Below are positions 23,233 to 33,899 of a DNA stretch of 64,000 nucleotides, in pieces. This DNA comes from Pseudorhodobacter antarcticus (GTDB lineage: Bacteria; Pseudomonadota; Alphaproteobacteria; Rhodobacterales; Rhodobacteraceae). Below the pieces are notes generated by a model. The model ran no database searches. It saw only the letters and a list, made by a program, of their open reading frames with translations, and had not been told where the DNA came from. Made by a program: the position numbers and the translations under genes. The stretch spans positions 1 through 64,000 of the forward strand of contig CAMAQR010000010.1 of NCBI GenBank assembly GCA_945860375.1, given 5' to 3'. Every line of letters starts with the position of its first letter. Within the stretch, counting starts at the first letter, position 1.

Positions 23233-25679
23233 GGCGCAACTCCCCCGACGATCAGACCCTTGAAGCGCCGCAGGCGCAGCGCATTGGTCAGCACGAACAC
23301 CGACGACAGTGCCATCGCCCCCGCTCCCAACATCGGCGACAATTGCGGGCCACCAAAGGGCACCAGCACTCCGGCGGCCACCGGAATCAGGGCGGCATTG
23401 TAGCCAAAGGCCCAGACCAGATTTTGCCGGATGTTGCGCATTGTGGCCCGCGACAACGCGATGGCATTGACCACACCCAAAGGATCGCCCGTCATCAGGA
23501 CCACATCTCCTGCTTCAATCGCCACATCGGTGCCGGTGCCCATGGCGATGCCCACATCCGCCGCCGCCAATGCAGGCGCGTCGTTGATGCCATCGCCGAC
23601 AAAGGCCGAGCCCGAGCCCAGTTCCGCAATCACCCCGGCCTTGCCTTCGGGCAGCACGCCCGCACGCAGATCGGTGATGCCGATCACGCCCGCCACCGCC
23701 CGCGCCGTGCGTTCCGCGTCGCCGGTGATCATCACAGCCCCTATCCCCAACGCGGCCAGCCCCGCAATCGTCTGGGCGGCAGTCGGTTTGACCGTGTCGG
23801 CCACCGTGATCATCCCGATCACCGCATCGCCATGGGCCACGAACAACACGCCCTGCCCTTGCGCCTGCGCCGCCTCGGCAGCCCCTGCCATCGCTTCGGG
23901 CACCTGTGCAAACATCCGCGCCGACCCCACCGACACCGCAACGCCGTCCAGCAGCGCCGTCGCGCCCTGGCCGGGAACCGCCTGAAAACCCATGACGGCG
24001 GGCACCGTCAGGCCGCGCCGTGAGGCCTCGGCCAGCACGGCCGCGGCCAAAGGATGTTCCGATCCCGCCTCAACCGCCGCTGCAATTTCCAACACGAACG
24101 CGCCTTCGGGTTGCACCGATTGCACCACGGGCCGCCCCATGGTCAGGGTGCCGGTCTTGTCAAATGCGACGCGCTGCACAGATTCCAGCCGCTGCAACGC
24201 CTCGCCCTTGCGAAACAGGATACCCAGTTCCGCCGCCCGCCCGGTGCCGACCAGAATCGACACCGGCGTCGCCAGACCCATGGCGCAGGGGCAAGCGATG
24301 ATCAGAACCGACACCCCCGCGACCAGCGCCTGCCCCAGCCCCGGGCCGAACATCAGCCAGACCAGAACGGTCAACCCAGCCAGCCCCATCACCACCGGCA
24401 CAAACCACAGCGTGATGCGGTCCACCAAGGCCTGTACCGGCAGTTTCGATCCTTGTGCCGATTCGACCAGCGCGATGATCCGCGCCAGAACTGTCTGCGC
24501 GCCGACCTGTTGCACCTGCATGACCAAGCCGCCAGTGCCGTTGACCGTGCCGCCGGTGACAGTGTCGCCCATTGATTTTTCCTGCGGCAAAGCCTCTCCG
24601 GTCAGCATCGAACAATCGACCGCCGAATGGCCGCTGATCACCACGCCATCGGCGGGAATGCGTTCTCCGGGCCGGATTTGCAGATTTTGACCGGGGATCA
24701 GGCTGCCCACTGCCACTTCGGAAACCGAACCGTCCTCGGCCAGCAAACGCGCGGTGCGCGGCGCCAGTTGCACCAGCCGCGCAATCGCGGCCCCGGCCCG
24801 CCCGCGCGCCCGTGTTTCCAAAGCCCGGCCCAGCAGGATCAGCACCACGATCACCGCCGCCGCCTCAAAATAAACGGCGCGCTGATCGGCCGGGATGATC
24901 GCGGGCCAGAACGTAACCAAGGTCGAATAGACCCAAGCCGCCCCGGTGCCGACGGCCACAAGGCTGTTCATGTCAGGACTGGCGCGCAGCAGGGCCGGGA
25001 CGCCTTTGATGAAAAACCGCCGCCCCGGCCCAAGCACAACCAGCGTCACCAACGCAAATTCGATCAGCCACAACGTTTGCAAGGCAATCAACCCATAGAG
25101 CCAGTGGTGAAATCCGGGAATCAGATGACCGCCCATTTCAGCCACGAACACCGGCAGCGTCAGCACCCCGGCCACCGCCGTATCGCGCCACAGCCGTCGC
25201 TGTTCGGCCAAGGGATCATGCCCCACGGCCGCGCCCGAGGGCTGCGCCGCATAGCCCGCCCGCGTGACCACCGCCGCCAGACCTGCCGCATCGACCGGTT
25301 GCCAAAGGTCTATCTCGGCCCGTCGGGTCGCCAGATTGGCCACCGCCTGCGCCACACCCGGTTGCGCCCGCAACACCCGTTCAACCCGGCCCGTGCAGGC
25401 GGCGCAGGTCATGCCTTCCACCGAAAGGGTGATGTGCGATTGGCGCACCGGATAGCCCGCTTTGGCCAAGGCCTCTGCCATCACCGCCGGCGTGGCCGGG
25501 GCTGTATAGCTCACCTCGGCGGTTTCGGTGCCAAGGTTCACAGCAGCCCGCGCCACCCCCGGCAGTGCCGCAAGCACCCGTTCGGCCCGTGCCACACAAG
25601 AGGCGCAGGTCATCCCATCCAAGTTGAGGCGCAGCGTGTTCATCCGTTTGGTATCCATGGCAAACTCTTTGGCATCCAT
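23229..25679 (-). CDS. copA: Cu(+)-exporting P1B-type ATPase
   Basis: The 816-residue pump has two N-terminal heavy-metal-associated domains (GMTCASC and GMTCAACTG). The membrane metal site is CPC in [12 protein letters not shown], the phosphorylation site is DKTGTL, SEHPLA is the HP motif, and [10 protein letters not shown] is the hinge. It exports Cu(I) from the cytoplasm. The reading frame continues upstream to 25901, but that part overlaps copZ on the other strand and has no family similarity. I chose ATG 25679 because AGGAAG lies 8 bp upstream. If the CueR dyad at 25686-25702 defines the promoter, its -10 would fall at the ATG, and the start would be 25658 or 25643. Confidence 0.93.
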   Translation of the reverse strand: MDAKEFAMDTKRMNTLRLNLDGMTCASCVARAERVLAALPGVARAAVNLGTETAEVSYTAPATPAVMAEALAKAGYPVRQSHITLSVEGMTCAACTGRVERVLRAQPGVAQAVANLATRRAEIDLWQPVDAAGLAAVVTRAGYAAQPSGAAVGHDPLAEQRRLWRDTAVAGVLTLPVFVAEMGGHLIPGFHHWLYGLIALQTLWLIEFALVTLVVLGPGRRFFIKGVPALLRASPDMNSLVAVGTGAAWVYSTLVTFWPAIIPADQRAVYFEAAAVIVVLILLGRALETRARGRAGAAIARLVQLAPRTARLLAEDGSVSEVAVGSLIPGQNLQIRPGERIPADGVVISGHSAVDCSMLTGEALPQEKSMGDTVTGGTVNGTGGLVMQVQQVGAQTVLARIIALVESAQGSKLPVQALVDRITLWFVPVVMGLAGLTVLVWLMFGPGLGQALVAGVSVLIIACPCAMGLATPVSILVGTGRAAELGILFRKGEALQRLESVQRVAFDKTGTLTMGRPVVQSVQPEGAFVLEIAAAVEAGSEHPLAAAVLAEASRRGLTVPAVMGFQAVPGQGATALLDGVAVSVGSARMFAQVPEAMAGAAEAAQAQGQGVLFVAHGDAVIGMITVADTVKPTAAQTIAGLAALGIGAVMITGDAERTARAVAGVIGITDLRAGVLPEGKAGVIAELGSGSAFVGDGINDAPALAAADVGIAMGTGTDVAIEAGDVVLMTGDPLGVVNAIALSRATMRNIRQNLVWAFGYNAALIPVAAGVLVPFGGPQLSPMLGAGAMALSSVFVLTNALRLRRFKGLIVGGVAP

Positions 25680-25683
25680 ATGG

Positions 25684-25704
25684 GGCTTCCTGTGACTGGA
25701 AGGT
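25684..25704 (-). promoter_or_regulatory. CueR-type operator of copA
   Basis: On the minus strand the sequence reads ACCTTCC-N7-GGAAG, the same arm and spacer layout as the Escherichia coli copA operator. The arms CTTCC and GGAAG are perfect. With the usual 19-bp MerR spacer, a -35 CTTACC and a -10 CATATG can be aligned, which would put the transcription start inside the first copA codons. Confidence 0.6.
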
Positions 25705-25729
25705 AAGGCCCTGTCAAAAGATAAACTGC

Positions 25730-25760
25730 TTGACCTTGCCGCACGGGAACGTTTCAGCCT
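25730..25760 (+). promoter_or_regulatory. CueR-type promoter of copZ
   Basis: A -35 TTGACC at 25730-25735 and a weak -10 CAGCCT at 25755-25760 are separated by exactly 19 bp. The spacer holds the imperfect dyad ACCTTGCC...GGGAACGT. The long 19-bp spacer with an internal dyad is the hallmark of promoters remodelled by MerR-family activators, and matches the E. coli copA and cueO layout. Confidence 0.6.
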
Positions 25761-25779
25761 GCAGCCAAAGGAGAACCCC

Positions 25780-25980
25780 ATGACCCTGCTTTCCGTTCCC
25801 GATATGAATTGCGGCCACTGCAAAGCTTCTGTCGAGGCAGCGTTACAGGCGCTGCCCGGTGCCGCGCCCATCACTGTGGATCTGGCCAACCGCCAAGTCA
25901 CCGCCCATGGCGCGCCCGAGGCGCTGATCGCTGCGCTCGATCAGATCGGCTTTCCGGCGCGGGTGCTGCCGGCAAAGTGA
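25780..25980 (+). CDS. copZ: Copper chaperone, heavy-metal-associated domain
   Basis: The 66-residue protein is a single HMA domain with the copper site MNCGHC (residues 9-14). It would carry Cu(I) to the N-terminal HMA domains of CopA. It is divergent from copA, with about 100 bp between them holding two CueR-type sites. An AAGGAG ribosome binding site sits 6 bp before the ATG. The length is normal for CopZ. Confidence 0.92.
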   Translation: MTLLSVPDMNCGHCKASVEAALQALPGAAPITVDLANRQVTAHGAPEALIAALDQIGFPARVLPAK

Positions 25981-26128
25981 TGCCATGACGCCAGGTTGCC
26001 GATTGCAGGCGTCGCGCGAATTGGCTAAAACGTCGTATTCCTTCCTTGTTTTGGCCCCTTTGGGGCCGCAAGCGGAAGGCATCTTACCCAAACGGCGCAA
26101 CGCCGCAAAAAACGACCGGAGCAGTTCC

Positions 26129-26257
26129 ATGGCCACCCAGACCCCCGCCCCTCAACAAGGCGGCAGCCAGACACCCTCGCAACAGCAAGGGCAATCGGGC
26201 ACCCCAACGCCGCAACAAGGCAGCACACCTGTGTTCCGCGACTGGGCTTCTATCTGA
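26129..26257 (+). CDS. 42-residue Q/P/T/G-rich small protein
   Basis: This tiny gene has a good ribosome binding site (CCGGAG, 8-13 bp before the ATG) and a stop followed 18 bp later by a strong terminator. The product is low-complexity: three imperfect repeats of the type TPxPQQGxS (TPAPQQGGS, TPSQQQGQS, TPTPQQGST) lead to a different tail, VFRDWASI. There is no signal peptide and no membrane segment. I do not recognise the family and assign no function. The clean gene architecture argues that it is expressed; the repetitive composition argues for a disordered protein or a peptide tail that is bound by a partner. Confidence 0.55.
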   Translation: MATQTPAPQQGGSQTPSQQQGQSGTPTPQQGSTPVFRDWASI

Positions 26258-26275
26258 AATTCCCCCTTTTCGGCA

Positions 26276-26303
26276 CAAAGGCCAGCCAGTAGGCTGGCCT
26301 TTG
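26276..26303 (+). terminator. Terminator after the 42-residue gene
   Basis: A perfect 12-bp stem, CAAAGGCCAGCC with GGCTGGCCTTTG, surrounds a 4-nt AGTA loop. The right arm ends in CTTTGTC, giving a short T-run. It separates the small gene from the TfoX-C gene and starts 18 bp after the stop codon. Confidence 0.75.
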
Positions 26304-26319
26304 TCATTGCAGGTGGTCC

Positions 26320-26661
26320 ATGTCTGATCCGGTGTCGTCCATTCCGAACCTTGGCCCAGCCTCCGAGGCGGCCTTTGCCAAAGCGGGCATCCACAGCGCG
26401 CAGGAAATCCGCGATATGGGCGCAGACGCGGCGTATCGGCGCTTGCTGCTGGCGGGCACGCAGGCGCATTTCATTGGATATTATGTGCTGCACATGGGAT
26501 TGCAGGGTCGGCCGTGGAACGATTGCCAGGGCGATGAGAAAGCCGCACTTCGCCTGCGGTTCGATGCGATCAAGGCCAGCATGATCGGCACAAAGGAAAA
26601 GGGCCGCTCCGAACTGGAAACGGCCCTTCAATTCTTTGGTGTGGTAGAGAAAAGGCGCTGA
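26320..26661 (+). CDS. TfoX C-terminal domain-containing protein
   Basis: The 113-residue protein matches the TfoX/Sxy C-terminal domain (helix-hairpin-helix-like). It has the pattern IPNLGPASEAAFAKAGI (8-24), the GADAAYRRLL helix, and HMGLQGRPWNDC. In enterobacteria full-length TfoX promotes competence; stand-alone C-domain proteins have no established role. The last 27 residues (MIGTKEKGRSELETALQFFG and on) do not look like family sequence. They are encoded across an inverted repeat (AAGGGCCG...CGGCCCTT, 26599-26628). The original stop may have been lost and the frame extended through the old terminator. Confidence 0.75.
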   Translation: MSDPVSSIPNLGPASEAAFAKAGIHSAQEIRDMGADAAYRRLLLAGTQAHFIGYYVLHMGLQGRPWNDCQGDEKAALRLRFDAIKASMIGTKEKGRSELETALQFFGVVEKRR

Positions 26662-26680
26662 CGCCCCTTTTGGCTTCCGA

Positions 26681-27103
26681 TCAGCCGACCAGTTCAAGAC
26701 CCGAGAAGAAGAACGCGATTTCACGGGCAGCGGCGGCTTCCGAATCCGACCCGTGGGCCGAGTTCTCGCCCTTGGACAGTGCGAATTCCTTGCGGATGGT
26801 GCCTGCATCGGCCTGTGCCGGATCGGTCGCGCCCATCACTTCGCGGTTTTTGGCGATGGCGGACTCGCCTTCCAGCACCTGAACCACAACAGGCTCAGAC
26901 GCCATGAACGCACACAGCTCACCGTAAAAGCCACGCTCGGAGTGTTCTGCGTAGAACTGGCCGGCTTGAGCTGCCGACAAATGGATGCGCTTGGAGGCGA
27001 CAACCCGCAGGCCAGCCTCTTCGAACTTGGCGACAATCTTGCCGGTCAGGTTACGCTTGGTGGCGTCGGGTTTGATGATCGAAAGGGTACGCTCAATAGC
27101 CAT
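26681..27103 (-). CDS. ndk: Nucleoside diphosphate kinase
   Basis: The 140-residue enzyme transfers the gamma phosphate between nucleoside triphosphates and diphosphates through a phosphohistidine. The start [18 protein letters not shown] and the active-site histidine in NSAHGSDS are canonical. I chose ATG 27103, which has GGAGAG upstream and gives the usual length; an upstream in-frame ATG at 27115 would add four residues. It converges on the TfoX-C gene with a gap of 19 bp and is divergent from the ABC-F gene. Confidence 0.96.
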   Translation of the reverse strand: MAIERTLSIIKPDATKRNLTGKIVAKFEEAGLRVVASKRIHLSAAQAGQFYAEHSERGFYGELCAFMASEPVVVQVLEGESAIAKNREVMGATDPAQADAGTIRKEFALSKGENSAHGSDSEAAAAREIAFFFSGLELVG

Positions 27104-27249
27104 TTGGCTCTCCATGGGTAGGGGCTTTGCGGCCCGGAAACTTCTGCGCGCCTGCTAACACGCGGCGCGCGGCTTGAAAACCCCACGCCAAGCGCAAAAC
27201 AACGCCGTCCCCGGTTGACGCCGCCCGTCCCATAGGGCAATGCCCGGCA

Positions 27250-29100
27250 ATGCTTAAAATCGAAGACATCACCTATTCCGTCGAAGGCCGCCCCCTGTTT
27301 GAGGGGGCCTCGGCCACCATTCCCACCGGTCACAAGGTTGGCCTTGTCGGGCGCAACGGCGCGGGCAAGACCACGCTGTTCCGCCTGATCAAGAAAGAGC
27401 TGGCGCTGGAGGGTGGCGTTATCTCGATGCCCAGCCGCGCCCGCATCGGTGGCGTGGCGCAAGAGGTTCCCTCTTCCTCGACCAGCCTGATCGACACGGT
27501 TCTGGCCGCCGACACCGAACGCGCCGCCCTGCTGATAGAGGCGGAGACCGCGCATGACCCGCACCGCATCGCCGACATTCAGCACCGGCTGAACGACATC
27601 GACGCATGGTCAGCCGAAGGTCGTGCGTCGTCCATCCTCAAGGGTCTGGGCTTTGACGCCGAGGCGCAGCAGCGCCCCTGTTCGGATTTCTCGGGCGGTT
27701 GGCGGATGCGGGTGGCCTTGGCCGGGGTTTTGTTCGCGCAGCCCGATTATCTGCTGCTCGATGAACCGACCAACTATCTGGATCTTGAGGGTGCTTTGTG
27801 GCTGGAAAGCTATCTGCAAAAGTATCCGCACACGGTGCTCATCATCTCTCACGACCGCGGCCTGTTGAACCGCGCGGTGACGGGCATTCTGCATCTGGAC
27901 AACAAGAAGCTGACCTATTGGTCCGGCCCTTACGACCAATTCGCCCGCCAGGTTTCCGAACGCCGCGCCGTTCTGCAGGCCGAGGCGCGCAAGCAAGACG
28001 CGCGTCGCGCGCATTTGCAAGCCTTTGTCGATCGCTTCAAGGCCAAGGCATCCAAGGCCGCGCAGGCCCAATCCCGCGTAAAAATGCTGGAAAAGATGGA
28101 GACGATCACCGCGCCCGAGGATGCCAAGAAGGTGGTTTTCACCTTCCCCGAGCCGGAAGAATTGTCGCCCCCGATCATCAACATGGAAGGCGTGGCCGTG
28201 GGATACGGTGGCCCGCCGATCTTGAAAAAGCTGTCCTTGCGGATTGACCAAGACGACCGCATCGCTCTGCTCGGCCGCAATGGCGAAGGAAAGTCCACAC
28301 TTTCCAAGCTCTTGGCCGGCAAGCTGATCGCCTGCGAAGGCAAGATGGTGCAATCGTCGAAACTGCGCATCGGTTATTTCGCTCAGCATCAGGTCGATGA
28401 ACTGATGATTGAGGAAACGCCCCTGCAACACGTCATGCGTTTGCGCCCTGCCGAGGGGCAGCCGCGCCTGCGCGCGCGCCTTGCGGGTTTTGGTCTGATG
28501 GCCGATCAGGCTGAAACCGCCGTCGGCCGTCTGTCGGGCGGCCAAAAAGCCCGCCTGTCGCTGCTGCTCGCCACCATCGACGCGCCCCATCTCTTGATTC
28601 TTGATGAACCGACCAACCACCTTGATATGGAAAGCCGTGAGGCCTTGGTTGAGGCGTTGACCGCCTATTCCGGCGCGGTGGTTCTGGTCAGCCACGACAT
28701 GCACCTTTTGGGTCTGGTGGCCGACCGGCTGTGGCTGGTCAAAGGCGGCGCTGTGACGCCCTACACCGAAGATCTGGAGGCCTACCGCCGACAGCTTCTG
28801 GCCGGGGATGAGGACGCAAAGCCCGTCGCCAAGACTGTTGAAAAGGTCAAACGCGCCTCGCAGGACGACATCAAGGCGCTGCGGGTTGAGGTGAAAAAAT
28901 CCGAGGAACGCTTGGCCAAAATCAACGACATGCGCGACAAGCTGGCGAAGAAATTGGCCGATTCGGCCTTGTACGAAGACAGTCGCCGGGGCGAGTTGGA
29001 CACCTGGAACAAGAAATACGGCGAGGTCATGGAGGCCCTTGATCGCGCCGAAGCGATGTGGGTGACGGCGCAGGAGAAACTGGAAACGGCGACAGGGTAA
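27250..29100 (+). CDS. ABC-F family ATP-binding protein
   Basis: The 616-residue protein has two ABC ATPase domains and no membrane segment, which defines the ABC-F (translation or ribosome-associated) class. Domain 1 has GRNGAGKTT, SGGWRMR and LLLDEPTNYLDLE; domain 2 has GRNGEGKST, SGGQKARLS and LILDEPTNHLDME. A linker of about 80 residues between them corresponds to the P-site tRNA interaction motif. The C-terminus (about 545-615) is a coiled coil as in Uup and YheS. It resembles YheS most in its opening MLKIEDITYSVEGRPLFEGA. An antibiotic resistance role is not supported by the context. Confidence 0.93.
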   Translation: MLKIEDITYSVEGRPLFEGASATIPTGHKVGLVGRNGAGKTTLFRLIKKELALEGGVISMPSRARIGGVAQEVPSSSTSLIDTVLAADTERAALLIEAETAHDPHRIADIQHRLNDIDAWSAEGRASSILKGLGFDAEAQQRPCSDFSGGWRMRVALAGVLFAQPDYLLLDEPTNYLDLEGALWLESYLQKYPHTVLIISHDRGLLNRAVTGILHLDNKKLTYWSGPYDQFARQVSERRAVLQAEARKQDARRAHLQAFVDRFKAKASKAAQAQSRVKMLEKMETITAPEDAKKVVFTFPEPEELSPPIINMEGVAVGYGGPPILKKLSLRIDQDDRIALLGRNGEGKSTLSKLLAGKLIACEGKMVQSSKLRIGYFAQHQVDELMIEETPLQHVMRLRPAEGQPRLRARLAGFGLMADQAETAVGRLSGGQKARLSLLLATIDAPHLLILDEPTNHLDMESREALVEALTAYSGAVVLVSHDMHLLGLVADRLWLVKGGAVTPYTEDLEAYRRQLLAGDEDAKPVAKTVEKVKRASQDDIKALRVEVKKSEERLAKINDMRDKLAKKLADSALYEDSRRGELDTWNKKYGEVMEALDRAEAMWVTAQEKLETATG

Positions 29101-29381
29101 TGCCAAGGGCGTGGACTTGCCGGGATCCGTTCCGGCTGGACCGCCAAAGTGCAAGCCCTGTGCCGCAGCCACTTCATTGCACCCGATGACGTTGCGACAG
29201 GAACCGCGCTTGGCCTGCGCAAATTGATGCGGCGCGTGGCACTGACCCGGGTTTTCGCCTGCCTGCCCGCCATCGCCGCCAAGTTCCGCAAAGTCCTGGG
29301 CCTCGGCACCTCAACGCTTGGCCCCCGGATCGCGCAAGAAATCCGCTTGCCCTTGCCCTGCGCCTGCCCCTAACTGCTGGG

Positions 29382-29996
29382 ATGGATAGCGCTTTTCTGA
29401 TCACCGCCTTTGCCACCCTGTTCGTGGTCATCGACCCACCGGGGTTGGTGCCTTTGTTCATCGCTTTGACACAAGGCATGGACGCAACCAAGCGTCGGGC
29501 CATGGCGCAGCGCGCCTGCATCATCGCCACCATCATGCTGATGTTGTTCGGGTTGATGGGCGAGGCGCTGCTGGGCTTTATCGGCATTTCCATGCCAGCC
29601 TTTCGCATCGCAGGCGGGATTTTGCTGTTTCTGACTGCCCTCGACATGTTGTTTGAACGCCGCACCCAGCGCCGCGAGGGCCAGCATGCGGACCCCGACC
29701 ATGATCCGTCCGTGTTCCCGCTCGCCACGCCGCTGATCGCGGGGCCCGGCGCCATTGCCACCATGATCCTGCTGGTGGGTCAGTCCGGCCCCGGCTGGGC
29801 GGGGACCGTTGCTGTGATGGCATTGCTGCTGGCGATGATGCTGGCGACGTTTTTGTTCCTGCTGGCCTCGCCCCCGTTGGAGCGGTTGCTGGGGCGCACC
29901 GGAACCATCGTGATCACCCGGCTGTTGGGCATGCTGCTGGCGGCGCTGTCGGTGCAATTCGTCATCGACGGTGTGCGCGGCACCGGATTGATCTGA
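29382..29996 (+). CDS. MarC family integral membrane protein
   Basis: The 204-residue protein has six predicted membrane segments typical of MarC/UPF0056. The signature FVVIDPPGLVPLFIALTQG lies at residues 14-32, and LATPLIAGPGAIATMILL in the second half. The family's transport substrate is unknown; the old link with multiple antibiotic resistance has not held up. Its stop overlaps the start of the retropepsin-like gene (TGATG), so the two are translationally coupled. The preceding 281 bp (29101-29381) carry no recognisable gene. Confidence 0.92.
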   Translation: MDSAFLITAFATLFVVIDPPGLVPLFIALTQGMDATKRRAMAQRACIIATIMLMLFGLMGEALLGFIGISMPAFRIAGGILLFLTALDMLFERRTQRREGQHADPDHDPSVFPLATPLIAGPGAIATMILLVGQSGPGWAGTVAVMALLLAMMLATFLFLLASPPLERLLGRTGTIVITRLLGMLLAALSVQFVIDGVRGTGLI

Positions 29997-30571
29997 TGGA
30001 ATCTGATCAGGTCGGGCTGTTGATCTATCTGGGGCTGCTGCTGGCCGCCGTGGCGGGCTGGATCATGGTGGAGTATCGGCAACGCCTGGGTCAGGCGCTG
30101 CGGGTGGCGTTGGCCTGGGGGATGATTTTCATCGGCCTGATGGCGGGCTACGGGCTGTGGAACGACATCTCAAATTCTGCCGCCCCGCGCCAAGCCCTTG
30201 GACAAGCAGGGGAATTGATCATTCCGCGCGCGCAGGACGGGCATTATTACATGCGTATTCTGGTGAATGGACAAGAAATCACCTTTATGGCCGATACCGG
30301 AGCAACCAACATCGTGCTGTCGCCCGCAGACGCGCAGGCTTTGGGGATGCCACCTGAAGACCTGCGTTTTCTGGGTGAGGCGGTGACGGCGAATGGCACG
30401 GTGCGCACAGCGCGGGTGGCGCTGGACGCGGTGTCATTGGGCCCGTTTCAAGATCGCGATGTGACGGCCTTTGTCAATGAGGCCGATATGGATACTTCCT
30501 TGTTGGGAATGGATTATCTGGGGCGGTTTGCGATTGAAATCGCGGGCGAACGGATGATCCTGCGGCGGTAG
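29996..30571 (+). CDS. Retropepsin-like aspartic protease, membrane-anchored
   Basis: The 191-residue protein has two N-terminal hydrophobic segments (about 7-25 and 38-58), then a periplasmic domain with the clan AA motif FMADTGATNIVLS. The active-site aspartate is in DTGA. This corresponds to the TIGR02281-type family of proteobacterial retropepsin-like proteases. A single DTGA motif means that activity would need dimerisation. It is coupled to marC by a 1-bp overlap and is followed by a repeat element with hairpin. Targets are unknown. Confidence 0.85.
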   Translation: MESDQVGLLIYLGLLLAAVAGWIMVEYRQRLGQALRVALAWGMIFIGLMAGYGLWNDISNSAAPRQALGQAGELIIPRAQDGHYYMRILVNGQEITFMADTGATNIVLSPADAQALGMPPEDLRFLGEAVTANGTVRTARVALDAVSLGPFQDRDVTAFVNEADMDTSLLGMDYLGRFAIEIAGERMILRR

Positions 30572-30590
30572 TTTGCTGCCATCGCGCGGC

Positions 30591-30638
30591 TGGGGGCCAG
30601 CCCCCAAACCCCCGGGATATTTGAGGACAGATGAAACC
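30591..30638 (+). repeat. Intergenic repeat copy B with hairpin
   Basis: A hairpin, TGGGGG-CCAG-CCCCCA (30591-30606), is followed by AACCCCCGG and the 20-nt core GATATTTGAGGACAGATGAA (30616-30635). It lies 20 bp past the retropepsin stop, and before the convergent holC gene, consistent with a transcription end. Confidence 0.65.
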
Positions 30639-30663
30639 AAATTTTAGACAAATTGTCGGGAGT

Positions 30664-31134
30664 TCAGGGCGTGGAAGCGGCTTTGTCTGCCTTCTTCTCC
30701 CAGCGCCCTGCGTCCTCTGACCAATATTGCGCGGCCATTCCCGCGTTTGTCAGGCGGGTCCACATCGCGCGGGCATGGGCCAAGGTGGCGGGGTCGGCGC
30801 CGTCAAAGAGCACCCAGACCCGTTCCAGCGCCATCGCCTCGGCGGGGTCGGTGTTAGCGCTGCCAACCAGAACCAGCCCTTGGGCCGCGTTGCCAATTGG
30901 CCCCGTCCCCAACAGAATCGGCTGATCGGCGTCATGGCCACTGCCTTGCAATCCATGGGGCAGAAAGCCGTCGTCCTGGCCCTGCCAAAGCTGTGCATCA
31001 AGGCGTTTCAGCATCGCCATATCGGTGCCGCGCAGCATCACGCGCCAACCTGCGGCCAGCGCGCGCGGCAATATCGTGGCCAGAGTGGCTTCGGGCGTCG
31101 AACGGGTCAGTTGGTAGAACATCGCGATGCCCAT
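30664..31134 (-). CDS. holC: DNA polymerase III chi subunit
   Basis: At about 156 residues this is HolC, which binds SSB and links it to the clamp loader. The N-terminus MFYQLTRSTPEATLATILPR and the central QPILLGTG block match the family. The frame is open further upstream to 31194 inside the pepA end. I chose ATG 31134 (MGIAMFYQL); ATG 31122 (MFYQL) is equally possible and the ribosome binding sites are weak for both. It follows pepA by about 46 bp, the pepA-holC order known in many proteobacteria. Confidence 0.85.
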   Translation of the reverse strand: MGIAMFYQLTRSTPEATLATILPRALAAGWRVMLRGTDMAMLKRLDAQLWQGQDDGFLPHGLQGSGHDADQPILLGTGPIGNAAQGLVLVGSANTDPAEAMALERVWVLFDGADPATLAHARAMWTRLTNAGMAAQYWSEDAGRWEKKADKAASTP

Positions 31135-31180
31135 CAGGCCCGGCCATGGAATTGTACGAGCGTACAGGAAGCGATGTTGA

Positions 31181-32656
<1,476 letters not shown>

Positions 32657-32783
32657 CAACTCCGATACGGGGCAAGGTTTCGCGCAAGGCTAGCGAAGGC
32701 GGACGGGGAAGGCCAGATATGAGTTTTACCCGGCGCCGATTTCCGTTAGCGTCCGCACAAGCAGTTCAAAGGAATTCCCGCCG

Positions 32784-33899
32784 GTGTCGAGATTCGACCG
32801 TTATCTTTTATCTCAACTGCTTGCGCTGTTCGGGTTCTTCTCGCTAGTGCTTGTGGCTGTTTATTGGGTAAACCGCGCGGTTGGGCTGTTTGATCAATTG
32901 ATCGGGGACGGCCAGTCGGCGCTGGTCTTCCTTGAATTTTCTATGCTGACGCTGCCCAATGTGATCCGCCTTGTGCTGCCGATTTCGACCTTTGCCGCGT
33001 CGGTTTACGTCGCCAACCGGCTGATGCAGGAAAGTGAACTGGTGGTGATGCAGGCGACCGGGTTTTCGTCTTTCCGGCTTGCGCGCCCGGTGTTGTATTT
33101 TGGGTTGATTGTGGCGGCGATGATGCTCCTTTTGATGCATGTTCTGGTGCCCGCCAGTCGCACCGCGCTTGCCGATCGCAGCGCCGAGATTTCGCAGAAT
33201 GTGACGGCGCGGTTTTTGAAAGACGGGCAGTTTTTGCATCCGGGCGATGGCATCACTTTGTATATCCGCGAAATTGCCCCCACGGGCGAATTGCTGGACC
33301 TGTTTCTGTCGGATGAGCGCGACCCGGCGCAGCACATCACCTACACTGCCCGCAAATCCCTGTTTGCGCGGGCCGAGGACGGGCCGAAACTGTTGATGTT
33401 CGACGGCATGGGGCAGATTTTGACGATGGAAGGTCAGCGCCTGTCTGTCACCCGGTTCAGCGATTTCACCTATGATCTGGGGGGGCTGATCGCCGCCCAG
33501 GAACGTGGTGCGCGCAGCGTGGATGAGGTGTCGACATTGGAGTTGCTCGGCGCCAGCGATGCCTTGGCGACAGAGACGGGCGAAACCAGGGCGGGTTTGC
33601 TGTTTGAGGCGCATAGCCGCTTTTCCCAACCTATTCTGGCGGCAGCGGCGGCGCTGATCGGCTTTGCCTCGCTGCTTTTGGGCGCGTTCAGCCGGTTCGG
33701 GCTGTGGCGGCAGGTGATTGTTGCCGTGGTGCTGCTGTTGGTGGTACAGGCGCTGTCCACCGCCACAACCAGCTTTGCCATGCAACATCCGAACGGTTGG
33801 GCGCTGACCTACGCCGCCCCGTTGTTGGGGTTGGGGATCGCCGTGGTCGAATTGTGGTGGTCGCAGCGGCCCAAGCGGCTGCGACAGGTGGCCGCATGA
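32784..33899 (+). CDS. lptF: LPS export ABC transporter permease
   Basis: The 371-residue inner membrane protein has three N-terminal and three C-terminal membrane segments with a periplasmic jellyroll-like domain between (about 130-260). That is the LptF/LptG fold. MSRFDRYLLSQLLALFGFFS at the N-terminus is typical. With LptG and LptB it extracts LPS from the inner membrane and pushes it along the Lpt bridge. It starts with GTG. It overlaps lptG by 4 bp (ATGA) and is first in a six-gene + strand block. Confidence 0.94.
   Translation: MSRFDRYLLSQLLALFGFFSLVLVAVYWVNRAVGLFDQLIGDGQSALVFLEFSMLTLPNVIRLVLPISTFAASVYVANRLMQESELVVMQATGFSSFRLARPVLYFGLIVAAMMLLLMHVLVPASRTALADRSAEISQNVTARFLKDGQFLHPGDGITLYIREIAPTGELLDLFLSDERDPAQHITYTARKSLFARAEDGPKLLMFDGMGQILTMEGQRLSVTRFSDFTYDLGGLIAAQERGARSVDEVSTLELLGASDALATETGETRAGLLFEAHSRFSQPILAAAAALIGFASLLLGAFSRFGLWRQVIVAVVLLLVVQALSTATTSFAMQHPNGWALTYAAPLLGLGIAVVELWWSQRPKRLRQVAA

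Noticed and set aside
25680..25901. An upstream extension of copA by 74 codons
   Set aside because: It overlaps copZ on the opposite strand, has no HMA-like sequence, and lacks a ribosome binding site; the two HMA domains begin after 25643.
26053..26067. Hairpin GGCCCC-TTT-GGGGCC between copZ and the 42-residue gene
   Set aside because: The stem is only 6 bp with no T-run on either strand; I do not call it a terminator.
29149..29373. A 74-codon plus-strand frame between the ABC-F gene and marC
   Set aside because: No ribosome binding site or recognisable motif, and the composition is what chance gives in GC-rich DNA.
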